Positions 15,762 through 22,810 of a DNA stretch of 64,000 bases are shown one piece after another. Position numbers and translations under genes: made by a program. Origin of the DNA: Desulfobacter postgatei 2ac9 (lineage in GTDB: Bacteria; Desulfobacterota; Desulfobacteria; Desulfobacterales; Desulfobacteraceae); assembly GCF_000233695.2 (NCBI RefSeq), contig NZ_CM001488.1, positions 78,549 through 142,548 of the forward strand, read 5' to 3'. Position 1 is the stretch's first letter; each line of letters opens with the position of its first letter. The notes under the pieces are model-generated. The model saw nothing but the letters and a program-made list of their open reading frames with translations, ran no database searches and was not told the DNA's origin.

Positions 15762-15809
15762 GCTTTGGGAGCAGGATGTCGGAGGTTCAAGTCCTCTCGC
15801 CCCGACCAG
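15762..15809. repeat. attR: partial tRNA-Pro 3' end
   Basis: 48 bp identical to 1630-1677. The upstream bases do not form the tRNA 5' half, so this is not a functional tRNA but the distal attachment site. Confidence 0.93.
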
Positions 15810-16256
15810 TAAAAATAGCCTTTCGGACGATTCCCAACAAAAGCAATTTTTCCTAAACGAAATTTTTTCAGACCACCGACTTTGATAACAAGCCTTTTCC
15901 GATACTTTACAATCAAAACATTTCATGGTCGCACGGTGAGCGCATCAAGGTGATTCAGAAAAATAGATTACCCATATAGCTGCACGCGCGCTGATGCCGT
16001 TTCCAATACGTTTCAAAGAGGCTCCCTGCTTGCGGCCAGGTTGGTATTCACAGGTCCGAAACCTTAACTACAACGAACTATAAATTCCTAAAAAATTATA
16101 AACAGGAATTATTCTTTCTCATCTATCAACCTTCAAAGCCTTCCACCTTTTTAATAAAAAAAATAGTTATTAAAAAATCAAATAGTTAAAAACAAAACAC
16201 ACTTGGTTCACCTCATGGCACCCATCCTGCATAATGTTCCCGTGCTTTTCAATCCA
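15810..16256. other. Intergenic region downstream of the prophage
   Basis: About 450 bp without a convincing gene on either strand. It contains host sequence originally downstream of tRNA-Pro, mixed in composition, with an AT-rich stretch at 16135-16205. I see no repeat or RNA gene here. Confidence 0.5.
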
Positions 16257-16317
16257 AGGGGCTCGAAAAAAATACATTCCGCAGAGTTTACCCCGGATTC
16301 ATTTCTTCCGAGCCCCT
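16257..16317 (+). promoter_or_regulatory. Possible structured mRNA leader before the radical-SAM gene
   Basis: AGGGGCTCG (16257-16265) and CGAGCCCCT (16309-16317) pair perfectly over 9 bp and enclose 43 nt, ending 24 nt before the start codon. A closing stem around an unpaired or sub-structured core is the shape of many riboswitches, but I recognise no known class. Confidence 0.4.
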
Positions 16318-16340
16318 AAGTAAAACAAAGGAAAAACCCC

Positions 16341-17756
16341 ATGGAGATGGCCGCTCAAATCCACAAAACCCGCAAAGCGTTCCCGGATCTTTACCACACC
16401 ATGCACTGGCTTTCCCCTGGGGCAACCAGCGCTGCTGAAGCCCTGCGAAGAGAACTGCTTGATGAGATATCCACCCACACCCAAGCCAGGTGGGAGTTTG
16501 CCGGCACCAAACTGTATACCCACGCCCTATCCCCGGGCTGTGCCCTGTGCGGACAAGGAACCTGGTCATGCCTGTTCATAAACGGCATCTGCAACGCACG
16601 ATGTTTTTACTGTCCATCGGAACAAAAAGACCCGGGTCCGCCAATGACAAGCTCAATTGAATTTGAACGGCCAAAGGACTATGCAGACTATGTAAAAAAA
16701 TTTGGCGTCCGGGGCGTGGCGTTCAGCGGCGGAGAACCCATGATCAGCTTTGACCGGGTCGCCCGTTTTTTAGATCTCCTTGGCCGGGATGCGCCTGATC
16801 TTTCCCATATATGGATGTATACCAACGGCATCCTTGTCACCACAGATCGGCTGAAAATCCTTAGAGACAATGGCCTTAAGGAAATTCGTTTTGATTTGTC
16901 CGCCGTGGACTATGCCCTGGATAACCTGAAAAAGGCCGTGGGAATCATCCCCATTGTAACAGTGGAAATCCCGGCAATCCCCGAGGATCTGGAACGAACA
17001 AAGCCCCTTCTCAAAACGCTTGCCGACCTTGGGGTCAATTATCTCAACCTTCACCAGATCCGGTGTACCCATTTCAACCTGCCGAAACTGATTCAGCGAG
17101 GCTACACATTTTTGCATGGTCCCGGGGTGGCTGTACTTGAAACCGAGCTTACGGCCCTTGAACTTATTCAATACAGCCTGGATAATAACATAAACCTGCC
17201 CATAAATTATTGCGCATTCACCTATCGCCACCAATTCCAGAAAGCTGCGGCAAGGAAACGAAATGCAAATCTTATCAAAAATGGGTGGGAGGACATTACA
17301 CCCACCGGATTTATCCGAACCATGATCCTTTCAGGAGACTTAAGTTCGGTCAACAACATTTCAAAATATCTTGAAACAAAAGGTAAAAAAGGAACAGACT
17401 GGACCACCGACAAAGAGGGCATTACCATCCCGGGGAGCCTGTGGCCCAACGGCCTGGATCTTTCAGGCTTGACCCTGACAGTGAAATACCATGCCACAGC
17501 CTTGCGCAGTGCCCCGTCAATGCGCTACCCGAATATACCGATTCAACTGAATCAAGACAGGCAGGTCATTATCGAAACGGACAACCAGCAGCAAAGTATT
17601 CAAATTGCCGGTCCAAAAATTCCTGGGTTTGCCAAAAAATTTCTGTACCCACAGGAACCTGATTCCAATCAGGCTCAATCCGGCCTTGATCTGGAATTGG
17701 AAGAAAAAATTTGCAGTTTTGAAAATTTTTCCCCAGGCCTTGCCCCCTATTATTAA
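16341..17756 (+). CDS. Radical SAM enzyme of unknown specificity
   Basis: 471 residues. The [4Fe-4S] site is CNARCFYC (C-x3-C-x2-C, about residue 94), preceded by extra cysteines (CALCGQGTWSC) that might bind another cluster. The GGE motif follows in FSGGEP, and SPASM-like cysteines are not obvious. Start ATG 16341 has AAAGGA 9 nt upstream. The N-terminal ~75 residues form a family-specific extension. It stands alone next to the Fic gene, so the substrate cannot be inferred from context. Confidence 0.85.
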   Translation: MEMAAQIHKTRKAFPDLYHTMHWLSPGATSAAEALRRELLDEISTHTQARWEFAGTKLYTHALSPGCALCGQGTWSCLFINGICNARCFYCPSEQKDPGPPMTSSIEFERPKDYADYVKKFGVRGVAFSGGEPMISFDRVARFLDLLGRDAPDLSHIWMYTNGILVTTDRLKILRDNGLKEIRFDLSAVDYALDNLKKAVGIIPIVTVEIPAIPEDLERTKPLLKTLADLGVNYLNLHQIRCTHFNLPKLIQRGYTFLHGPGVAVLETELTALELIQYSLDNNINLPINYCAFTYRHQFQKAAARKRNANLIKNGWEDITPTGFIRTMILSGDLSSVNNISKYLETKGKKGTDWTTDKEGITIPGSLWPNGLDLSGLTLTVKYHATALRSAPSMRYPNIPIQLNQDRQVIIETDNQQQSIQIAGPKIPGFAKKFLYPQEPDSNQAQSGLDLELEEKICSFENFSPGLAPYY

Positions 17757-17909
17757 CGACCTGTTAAGGACCGTTAAGAATTGAACCTGCGCCTTGACAA
17801 GAACCGAAGGCCTGCTCTACTGTAACCATAACCCATGGCTCTCACAGCAGGCAGAACAAACACAGCTCTGGCTGCCCGTATCTGTTGACCATTACAACTT
17901 GGTGGAAAA

Positions 17910-18575
17910 ATGCCTGCTAAATTCAGGATTAATCTTGAGGGCGTGGAATATTATCTTAGGACGGTTCAAAAAAATTTCGAGCATATTAACGACAGCCTGG
18001 ATATGCGCCGGGAACCCATGCGCAATGAAATTGTCGAAAACATGCTTGCCGGCTACCGTTACATCAACACCCTGCTTGACCAGGATTTAAGCATGGTGGA
18101 GCAGGACGGGCTGCACCATTTCCTTGAACTTAACCATATTGTCTTGTGCGGGGAGGACTTAAAAAAAAGAAAGGATTTCCAACAGCACATCCTGGCCACA
18201 AGCGAGCGGTTTTACAGCCAGAAGGAGTTCTGCATCAAAGACCTGCGTTCCTGGGCAAAGAATCATAAGCATGTCACTCCCTGGAAACGCGCCGCCGGCA
18301 TATATATTCTCCATGTCAGCCAGCCCCAGCTCTTTTTTGAAGGCAACCACCGGACCGGCGCACTTCTGATGAGCAGTATTCTTGTCCGTGCCGGCAAGCC
18401 CCCTTTTGTTCTGACGGTGGACAATGCCAAAGCATATTTTGACCCGTCAAGCCTTGCCAAAGCTACAAAAAAGGACCTGATGGGTAAATTATATAAACTG
18501 CCAAAAATAAAAAAGAGATTTGCAAAGTTCCTTGAAGCCCAAGCCAATCCGGAATTGCTGATTCGACCGTCTTGA
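17910..18575 (+). CDS. Fic/DOC family protein with altered catalytic motif
   Basis: 221 residues. Fic-fold enzymes transfer AMP or other phosphate groups to proteins. The signature here reads QLFFEGNHRTGALL (about residues 141-154) against canonical HPFxxGNGRxxR. The F, E-G-N and R positions remain, but the catalytic His is Gln and the second Gly is His. ATG 17910 follows GGTGGA by 6 nt. The gene is not paired with a visible antitoxin. It may be catalytically altered or a binding-only protein. Confidence 0.8.
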   Translation: MPAKFRINLEGVEYYLRTVQKNFEHINDSLDMRREPMRNEIVENMLAGYRYINTLLDQDLSMVEQDGLHHFLELNHIVLCGEDLKKRKDFQQHILATSERFYSQKEFCIKDLRSWAKNHKHVTPWKRAAGIYILHVSQPQLFFEGNHRTGALLMSSILVRAGKPPFVLTVDNAKAYFDPSSLAKATKKDLMGKLYKLPKIKKRFAKFLEAQANPELLIRPS

Positions 18576-18655
18576 CACCTGGAAAATCCTTGAAATATAG
18601 CCCTAAAGCGCCTTTTCTCCTCCTGCTGTGCTGACTTACAAGCCCCTCATCAAAT

Positions 18656-18673
18656 CTTAACAAAATCATAACA
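18656..18673 (+). promoter_or_regulatory. Putative Pho box upstream of pstS
   Basis: Two 7-bp direct repeats, CTTAACA and CATAACA, separated by AAAT, give the 11-bp periodicity of PhoB binding sites. The site lies about 90 bp upstream of pstS. Assignment from spacing and gene context only. Confidence 0.5.
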
Positions 18674-18762
18674 TTTCAAGAGTAGTAATATAGTACTAAT
18701 GTTGATGGTGTTAATTCTTAACCCAAAAGTATAGTTTGAAATGTTAACAATAGGAGAATCAA

Positions 18763-19797
18763 ATGAAACTCAAATCTTTACTTAATGTTGCTTTATCCGC
18801 TGCCGTTGCAGCATCCTTCATGATTGCGGGCTCCGCAACTGCAGCGCCAATCAAAATCACCGGTGCCGGCGCAAGCTTTCCTGCACCAATTTACAGCGAA
18901 TGGTTCAAAGACCTTGCCAAAAAAACCAATGGCGAAATCAAAGTGGATTACCAGTCCATCGGTTCCGGTTCCGGCATCAAAAACTTCATTGCTCACACCG
19001 TTGATTTCGCTGCAAGTGACGCGGCAATGAAACAGGAAGAAATTGATCAGGTACCCGAGGGTGTTCAGCTGCTGCCCATGACCGCAGGCGAAATTGTTCT
19101 TGCATATAACCTGCCCGGCATTGAAGGCCTCAAACTGCCCCGGGACGTATATCCCGAAATTTTCCTGGGCAAGATCACCAAGTGGAATGACCCCAAAATC
19201 GTTGCCACCAACCCCGGCGTAACCCTGCCTGATACCCCCATCACGGTTATTGTCCGTTCTGACAAATCCGGCACCACCTTTGGCTTCACCGGCCATTTAA
19301 GCGCCATCTCTTCTGATTTCAAATCTGCTGTAGGCCAGGGCACAATGGTTCAGTGGCCTGCCGGCAACATGGTAAAAGGCAAAAAAAATGACGGTGTATC
19401 TTCCGCCATTCGCCAGACCCCCGGGGCTATCGGTTACACCGAATACGGTTTTGCCAAGCTGAACAAACTGCCCACGGCATGCCTGGAAAACAAAGCCGGC
19501 AAATTTGTATGCCCCGGACCTGAAGGTGGGGCTGCTGCCCTTGCCAACGCTGTTCTGCCGGAAAACATGATCGTATTCATCGACGATCCTGCAGGCGATG
19601 CATCCTACCCCATTGCAACCTTTACCTGGATGCTGTTCTACAAAAAGAACAAAAGCCCGGAATTGGCCGCAGCGCTTCGCAACATGGTTGAATACTGCCT
19701 GGATGAAGGTCAGAAAATTGCTGACAAAGCCGGTTATATCCCCCTTCCTGAAAGTGTTGTAGAAAAAGTTAGGGAAGCCTCTAAAAACATCCAGTAA
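18763..19797 (+). CDS. pstS: Phosphate ABC transporter substrate-binding protein
   Basis: 344 residues with a Sec signal peptide (cleavage near SATA|AP), then the PstS core: GAGASFPAPIYSEWF, the phosphate-binding loop GSGSGIKNF with DFAASDAAM, and RSDKSGTTFGFT. Periplasmic high-affinity phosphate binder feeding PstCAB. A Shine-Dalgarno AGGAGA precedes ATG by about 6 nt. First gene of the pstSCAB operon, with a Pho-box-like repeat upstream. Confidence 0.97.
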   Translation: MKLKSLLNVALSAAVAASFMIAGSATAAPIKITGAGASFPAPIYSEWFKDLAKKTNGEIKVDYQSIGSGSGIKNFIAHTVDFAASDAAMKQEEIDQVPEGVQLLPMTAGEIVLAYNLPGIEGLKLPRDVYPEIFLGKITKWNDPKIVATNPGVTLPDTPITVIVRSDKSGTTFGFTGHLSAISSDFKSAVGQGTMVQWPAGNMVKGKKNDGVSSAIRQTPGAIGYTEYGFAKLNKLPTACLENKAGKFVCPGPEGGAAALANAVLPENMIVFIDDPAGDASYPIATFTWMLFYKKNKSPELAAALRNMVEYCLDEGQKIADKAGYIPLPESVVEKVREASKNIQ

Positions 19798-19877
19798 AAG
19801 AATCTTCTTTGTTGATCAGAGGGGCACTTTCATTTAAAATGAATGTGTCCCTGTTTCTTATCCGGAGACCTAAAAAA

Positions 19878-20855
19878 ATGGCCGACAATGAATCTTTGGG
19901 TAATGTCGGTGGCAGGACATTATCCAAACCGCCTACCCCGGGCGACATTTTTTTTGACAAATCATTCAGGTTTCTGACCCGCGCATTTACCTGGGCCACC
20001 ATTTTTCTGCTGGCGTTCATCGTTTATAAAATCGGCGGGAAAGCGTTGCCGGCGTTCCCTGACCTGGGAATTAAATTCCTGTTTACCTCTGTCTGGGACT
20101 CAGGACAGGACGTATACGGCATTCTTCCCCAGATTTGGGGAACACTCTACAGCTCATTTCTCGCCCTTATTTTTGGTGGGTTTTTCGGAATCACCATTGC
20201 AATATTCATTACCCAGAATTTTCTTCCCTATAAAATTGAAATTATATTAAAAAATATTATTGAACTGCTTGCCGCCATCCCAAGCGTTGTTTACGGACTG
20301 TGGGGCATTTATGTTCTGATTCCCCTGATCCGTCCCTTTGCCAATTTCCTGCACGAGTACCTGGGCTGGATTCCTTTTTTTTCCACACGGCTTTCGGGCC
20401 TGGGCCTTCTTCCGGCAGCACTGGTTCTCTCCATTATGATCCTGCCCACGGTTGCAGCCATTTCCCAGGATGCGTTCAAGGCCATACCCCATAAAACCAA
20501 GGAGGCCGCCTTCGGCATGGGCACGACCCGCTGGGAAGCCATTCTGCTGGTTTTGCTGCCCACGGCATCCGGTGGTATTTTCGGTGCCCTTGTACTGGGG
20601 TTTGGCCGGGCACTTGGTGAAACCATGGCCCTTGCCATGCTTGTCGGCAGCATGTCCACAGTTACGCTCTCCGTCCTTTCCCCGGCAGACACCATTGCAG
20701 CCCTTCTGGCCAATACCTTTTCCGAAGCAGACCCAGGACTTGAAACCGGCGCACTGATGTATGCCGCCTGCGTGCTCTTGCTGATCACCCTGATTGTTAA
20801 TATTGCAGGTGCTGTCATTGTTGCCAAGGCAACACCGGGAGGAGATAAAAGATGA
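19878..20855 (+). CDS. pstC: Phosphate ABC transporter permease PstC
   Basis: 325 residues from ATG 19878 (MADNESLGNV), preceded by GGAGA; an in-frame upstream TTG start would add a 23-residue leader without support. Six transmembrane helices, with the permease EAA loop (KEAAFGMGTTRWEAILLVLLP) near the middle. The stop overlaps the pstA start, so the two permeases are translationally coupled. Confidence 0.95.
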   Translation: MADNESLGNVGGRTLSKPPTPGDIFFDKSFRFLTRAFTWATIFLLAFIVYKIGGKALPAFPDLGIKFLFTSVWDSGQDVYGILPQIWGTLYSSFLALIFGGFFGITIAIFITQNFLPYKIEIILKNIIELLAAIPSVVYGLWGIYVLIPLIRPFANFLHEYLGWIPFFSTRLSGLGLLPAALVLSIMILPTVAAISQDAFKAIPHKTKEAAFGMGTTRWEAILLVLLPTASGGIFGALVLGFGRALGETMALAMLVGSMSTVTLSVLSPADTIAALLANTFSEADPGLETGALMYAACVLLLITLIVNIAGAVIVAKATPGGDKR

Positions 20856-21730
20856 GCCGGATCGGCCCTCAACGACCACGGCTGGAACGTCAGCCCATGG
20901 AGCCAAGAGCGCTTAAGTCCATCATTTTAAGCACCATCACCATTGTCTGCGCGATCATCGCCTGTATTCCATTATTTTCAGTTCTTATCATGCTGTTGTA
21001 CCGGGGTGGTAAACGACTGAGCCTTGAACTGTTCTACGCCCTGCCGCCGGGTGCATTTGACGCCCCGGGTGTGGGCGGTTTCGGCAATGCCATCTTGGGT
21101 ACGGCTTTTATGGTGGGAATTGCCGGTTTGATCAGTATTCCGTTCGGCATCCTGGCAGCGATTTCTCTGGCAGAACTTGACCCCCACAGCAAAGTTTCCG
21201 AAATTGCCAGATTCTGCGCAAAAACCATGACCGGTCTGCCGTCCATTATCGCCGGCGTTTTTGCCTACGCCATTGTTGTCATTGTCATGGGCCATTATTC
21301 ATCATGGGCCGGAGGCGTAGCCCTTTCCGTGCTGATGCTCCCGACCGTCATGCTCACCGCCGAAGAAGCCATTAAAATGGTGCCCAACCCCATGCGAGAA
21401 GCAGCCTACGGCATGGGGTGCACCCCGGCCCAGAGCCTGATAAAGGTCATTTTACCCGTTGCCATGCCAGGCATCATCACAGGTGTTGTCCTTGCCGTGG
21501 CCAGGGCTGCCGGAGAAACGGCACCGTTGCTGTTCACAGCACTTTTTTCCGAAAGCTGGCTTTCCCCCAACGATCCCACGGCATCTTTGGCCGTACTGAT
21601 CTACAACTGGTCATCCAGCCCCTATGAAAATCTTATTGAACTGGCCTGGGCCGCATCACTGATCCTCGTTGTACTGGTATTTATCCTCAACATTGTCAGC
21701 CGCACCATCGGTGGTAAAATAAAACGATAG
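20852..21730 (+). CDS. pstA: Phosphate ABC transporter permease PstA
   Basis: 292 residues, six membrane helices, EAA loop REAAYGMGCTPAQSLIKVILP at about 178-198 (spanning two lines of the motif). Pairs with PstC to form the inner-membrane channel. ATG overlaps the pstC stop by 4 nt. Confidence 0.95.
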   Translation: MSRIGPQRPRLERQPMEPRALKSIILSTITIVCAIIACIPLFSVLIMLLYRGGKRLSLELFYALPPGAFDAPGVGGFGNAILGTAFMVGIAGLISIPFGILAAISLAELDPHSKVSEIARFCAKTMTGLPSIIAGVFAYAIVVIVMGHYSSWAGGVALSVLMLPTVMLTAEEAIKMVPNPMREAAYGMGCTPAQSLIKVILPVAMPGIITGVVLAVARAAGETAPLLFTALFSESWLSPNDPTASLAVLIYNWSSSPYENLIELAWAASLILVVLVFILNIVSRTIGGKIKR

Positions 21731-21763
21731 CTTTAAATCATGAACAAGGGAGTATAAACGCCC

Positions 21764-22591
21764 ATGGAAGCATTAAAAGAAATAGATGCAAACGAAACCT
21801 ATGAAAACGACCTGCCGACGGATGTTGCATTGGATTGTAAAGCCGAACGAATTTATTACGGAGATTTCCTTGCAGTCCGGGACAGTCACGTACCCATCAA
21901 AAGAAACCAGATCACCGGCTTTATCGGGCCTTCCGGCTGTGGTAAAAGTACGGTGATTAAAAGTATCAACCGTATGAATGACCTGATCCGGGGGTTCCGG
22001 TTTGTGGGGGATATCCGTTTCCACGGAGTCAATATCTATGCCCCCAATATCGACCCCGTGTCGGTTCGTCGCAACATCGGGATGGTGTTCCAGCAGCCCA
22101 ACCCGTTCTCAATGTCCATCTTTGACAACGTGGCCTTTGGGCTGCGCTTGAACCGGTATAAAGGAAACATGCAAGAAAAAGTTGAAAAGGCCCTTAGAAG
22201 TGCTGCCCTGTGGAAAGAGGTAAAGGACAAACTTAAAAACAACGGACTGTCCCTTTCCGGCGGCCAGCAGCAGCGTCTGTGCATTGCAAGAGCCATAGCC
22301 ACCGAACCCCGTGTTCTTCTCATGGACGAACCCTGCTCCGCACTGGACCCCATTGCCACCCGCCAGATCGAAGAGCTGATGGTCAAACTGAAAGAACAGT
22401 TCACCGTTGCCATCGTAACTCATAATATGCAGCAGGCAATGCGTGTGGCGGACCAGACTGCTTTCTTTGCCGTGGACATCTCCAGGGGCGGCCGGACCGG
22501 CTACCTTGTTGAAATGGGCCCCACCAAAGAACTATTTGAAAATCCCCAGGAACAACTGACCAAAGAGTACCTGCAGGGCGAATTCTCCTGA
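21764..22591 (+). CDS. pstB: Phosphate ABC transporter ATPase PstB
   Basis: 275 residues. Walker [10 protein letters not shown] (about 65-73), Q loop [10 protein letters not shown], signature LSGGQQQRL and Walker [14 protein letters not shown]. It energises PstCA. It is followed by a strong terminator, so pstSCAB ends here and no phoU lies directly downstream. Confidence 0.97.
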   Translation: MEALKEIDANETYENDLPTDVALDCKAERIYYGDFLAVRDSHVPIKRNQITGFIGPSGCGKSTVIKSINRMNDLIRGFRFVGDIRFHGVNIYAPNIDPVSVRRNIGMVFQQPNPFSMSIFDNVAFGLRLNRYKGNMQEKVEKALRSAALWKEVKDKLKNNGLSLSGGQQQRLCIARAIATEPRVLLMDEPCSALDPIATRQIEELMVKLKEQFTVAIVTHNMQQAMRVADQTAFFAVDISRGGRTGYLVEMGPTKELFENPQEQLTKEYLQGEFS

Positions 22592-22618
22592 TCCCACGTT
22601 TTTTACACAATTACCCGA

Positions 22619-22652
22619 AGAACCCCTGGAAAAAAGCTTTTCCAGGGGTTCT
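22619..22652 (+). terminator. Rho-independent-type terminator after pstB
   Basis: Perfect 15-bp stem AGAACCCCTGGAAAA / TTTTCCAGGGGTTCT with a 4-nt loop, 28 nt after the pstB stop. Only a weak T tract follows. Confidence 0.8.
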
Positions 22653-22717
22653 GTCGTTTATTGAACTTGTCACGCACGTCATATTGACGTATTTTCAATC
22701 TTAGCGCTTGTTTGGTA

Positions 22718-22734
22718 ATTGATGAGTCATCAAT
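22718..22734. promoter_or_regulatory. Perfect palindrome upstream of ppc
   Basis: ATTGATGAGTCATCAAT, 8-bp arms around a central G, 77 bp upstream of the ppc start. Likely a regulator binding site; regulator unknown. Confidence 0.5.
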
Positions 22735-22810
22735 CCACATTGAAATTTTACAATTTTCATGAACTGATACATACTTGTGTATTTTCTAAACCAATTAAGT
22801 TGATAATACT

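Larger units (their letters stand above)
1630..15809. mobile_element. Inovirus-like (filamentous phage) prophage integrated in tRNA-Pro
   Basis: A 14.1-kb element bounded by a 48-bp perfect direct repeat of the tRNA-Pro 3' end. It has the inovirus gene set: Rep, ssDNA-binding protein, 33-aa pVII/pIX-like protein, adhesin, DUF2523-like pVI, Zot/pI ATPase, secretin and two pVIII-like coats, plus a tyrosine integrase next to attL. Base composition is clearly more AT-rich than the host flanks, except for the GC-rich array at 14580-15630. The secretin is broken by an IS630-type insertion, so autonomous virion export is doubtful unless a host secretin is used. Confidence 0.93.

Noticed and set aside
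15762-15809. Second tRNA-Pro gene
   Set aside because: Only the 3' 48 bp are present; the acceptor and D-arm 5' half is missing.
15264-15926. 220-residue minus-strand open frame containing GARGLEPPTSCSQSR
   Set aside because: It crosses attR. This peptide is the well-known artefact of translating a tRNA 3' end backwards, and the rest lies in the GC-rich repeats.
17794-18090. 98-residue frame before the Fic gene
   Set aside because: It overlaps the Fic gene out of frame and has no recognisable domain.
18793-22610. Several frames of 60-220 residues opposite the pst genes
   Set aside because: Mirror frames caused by GC-biased codon use of pstSCAB.
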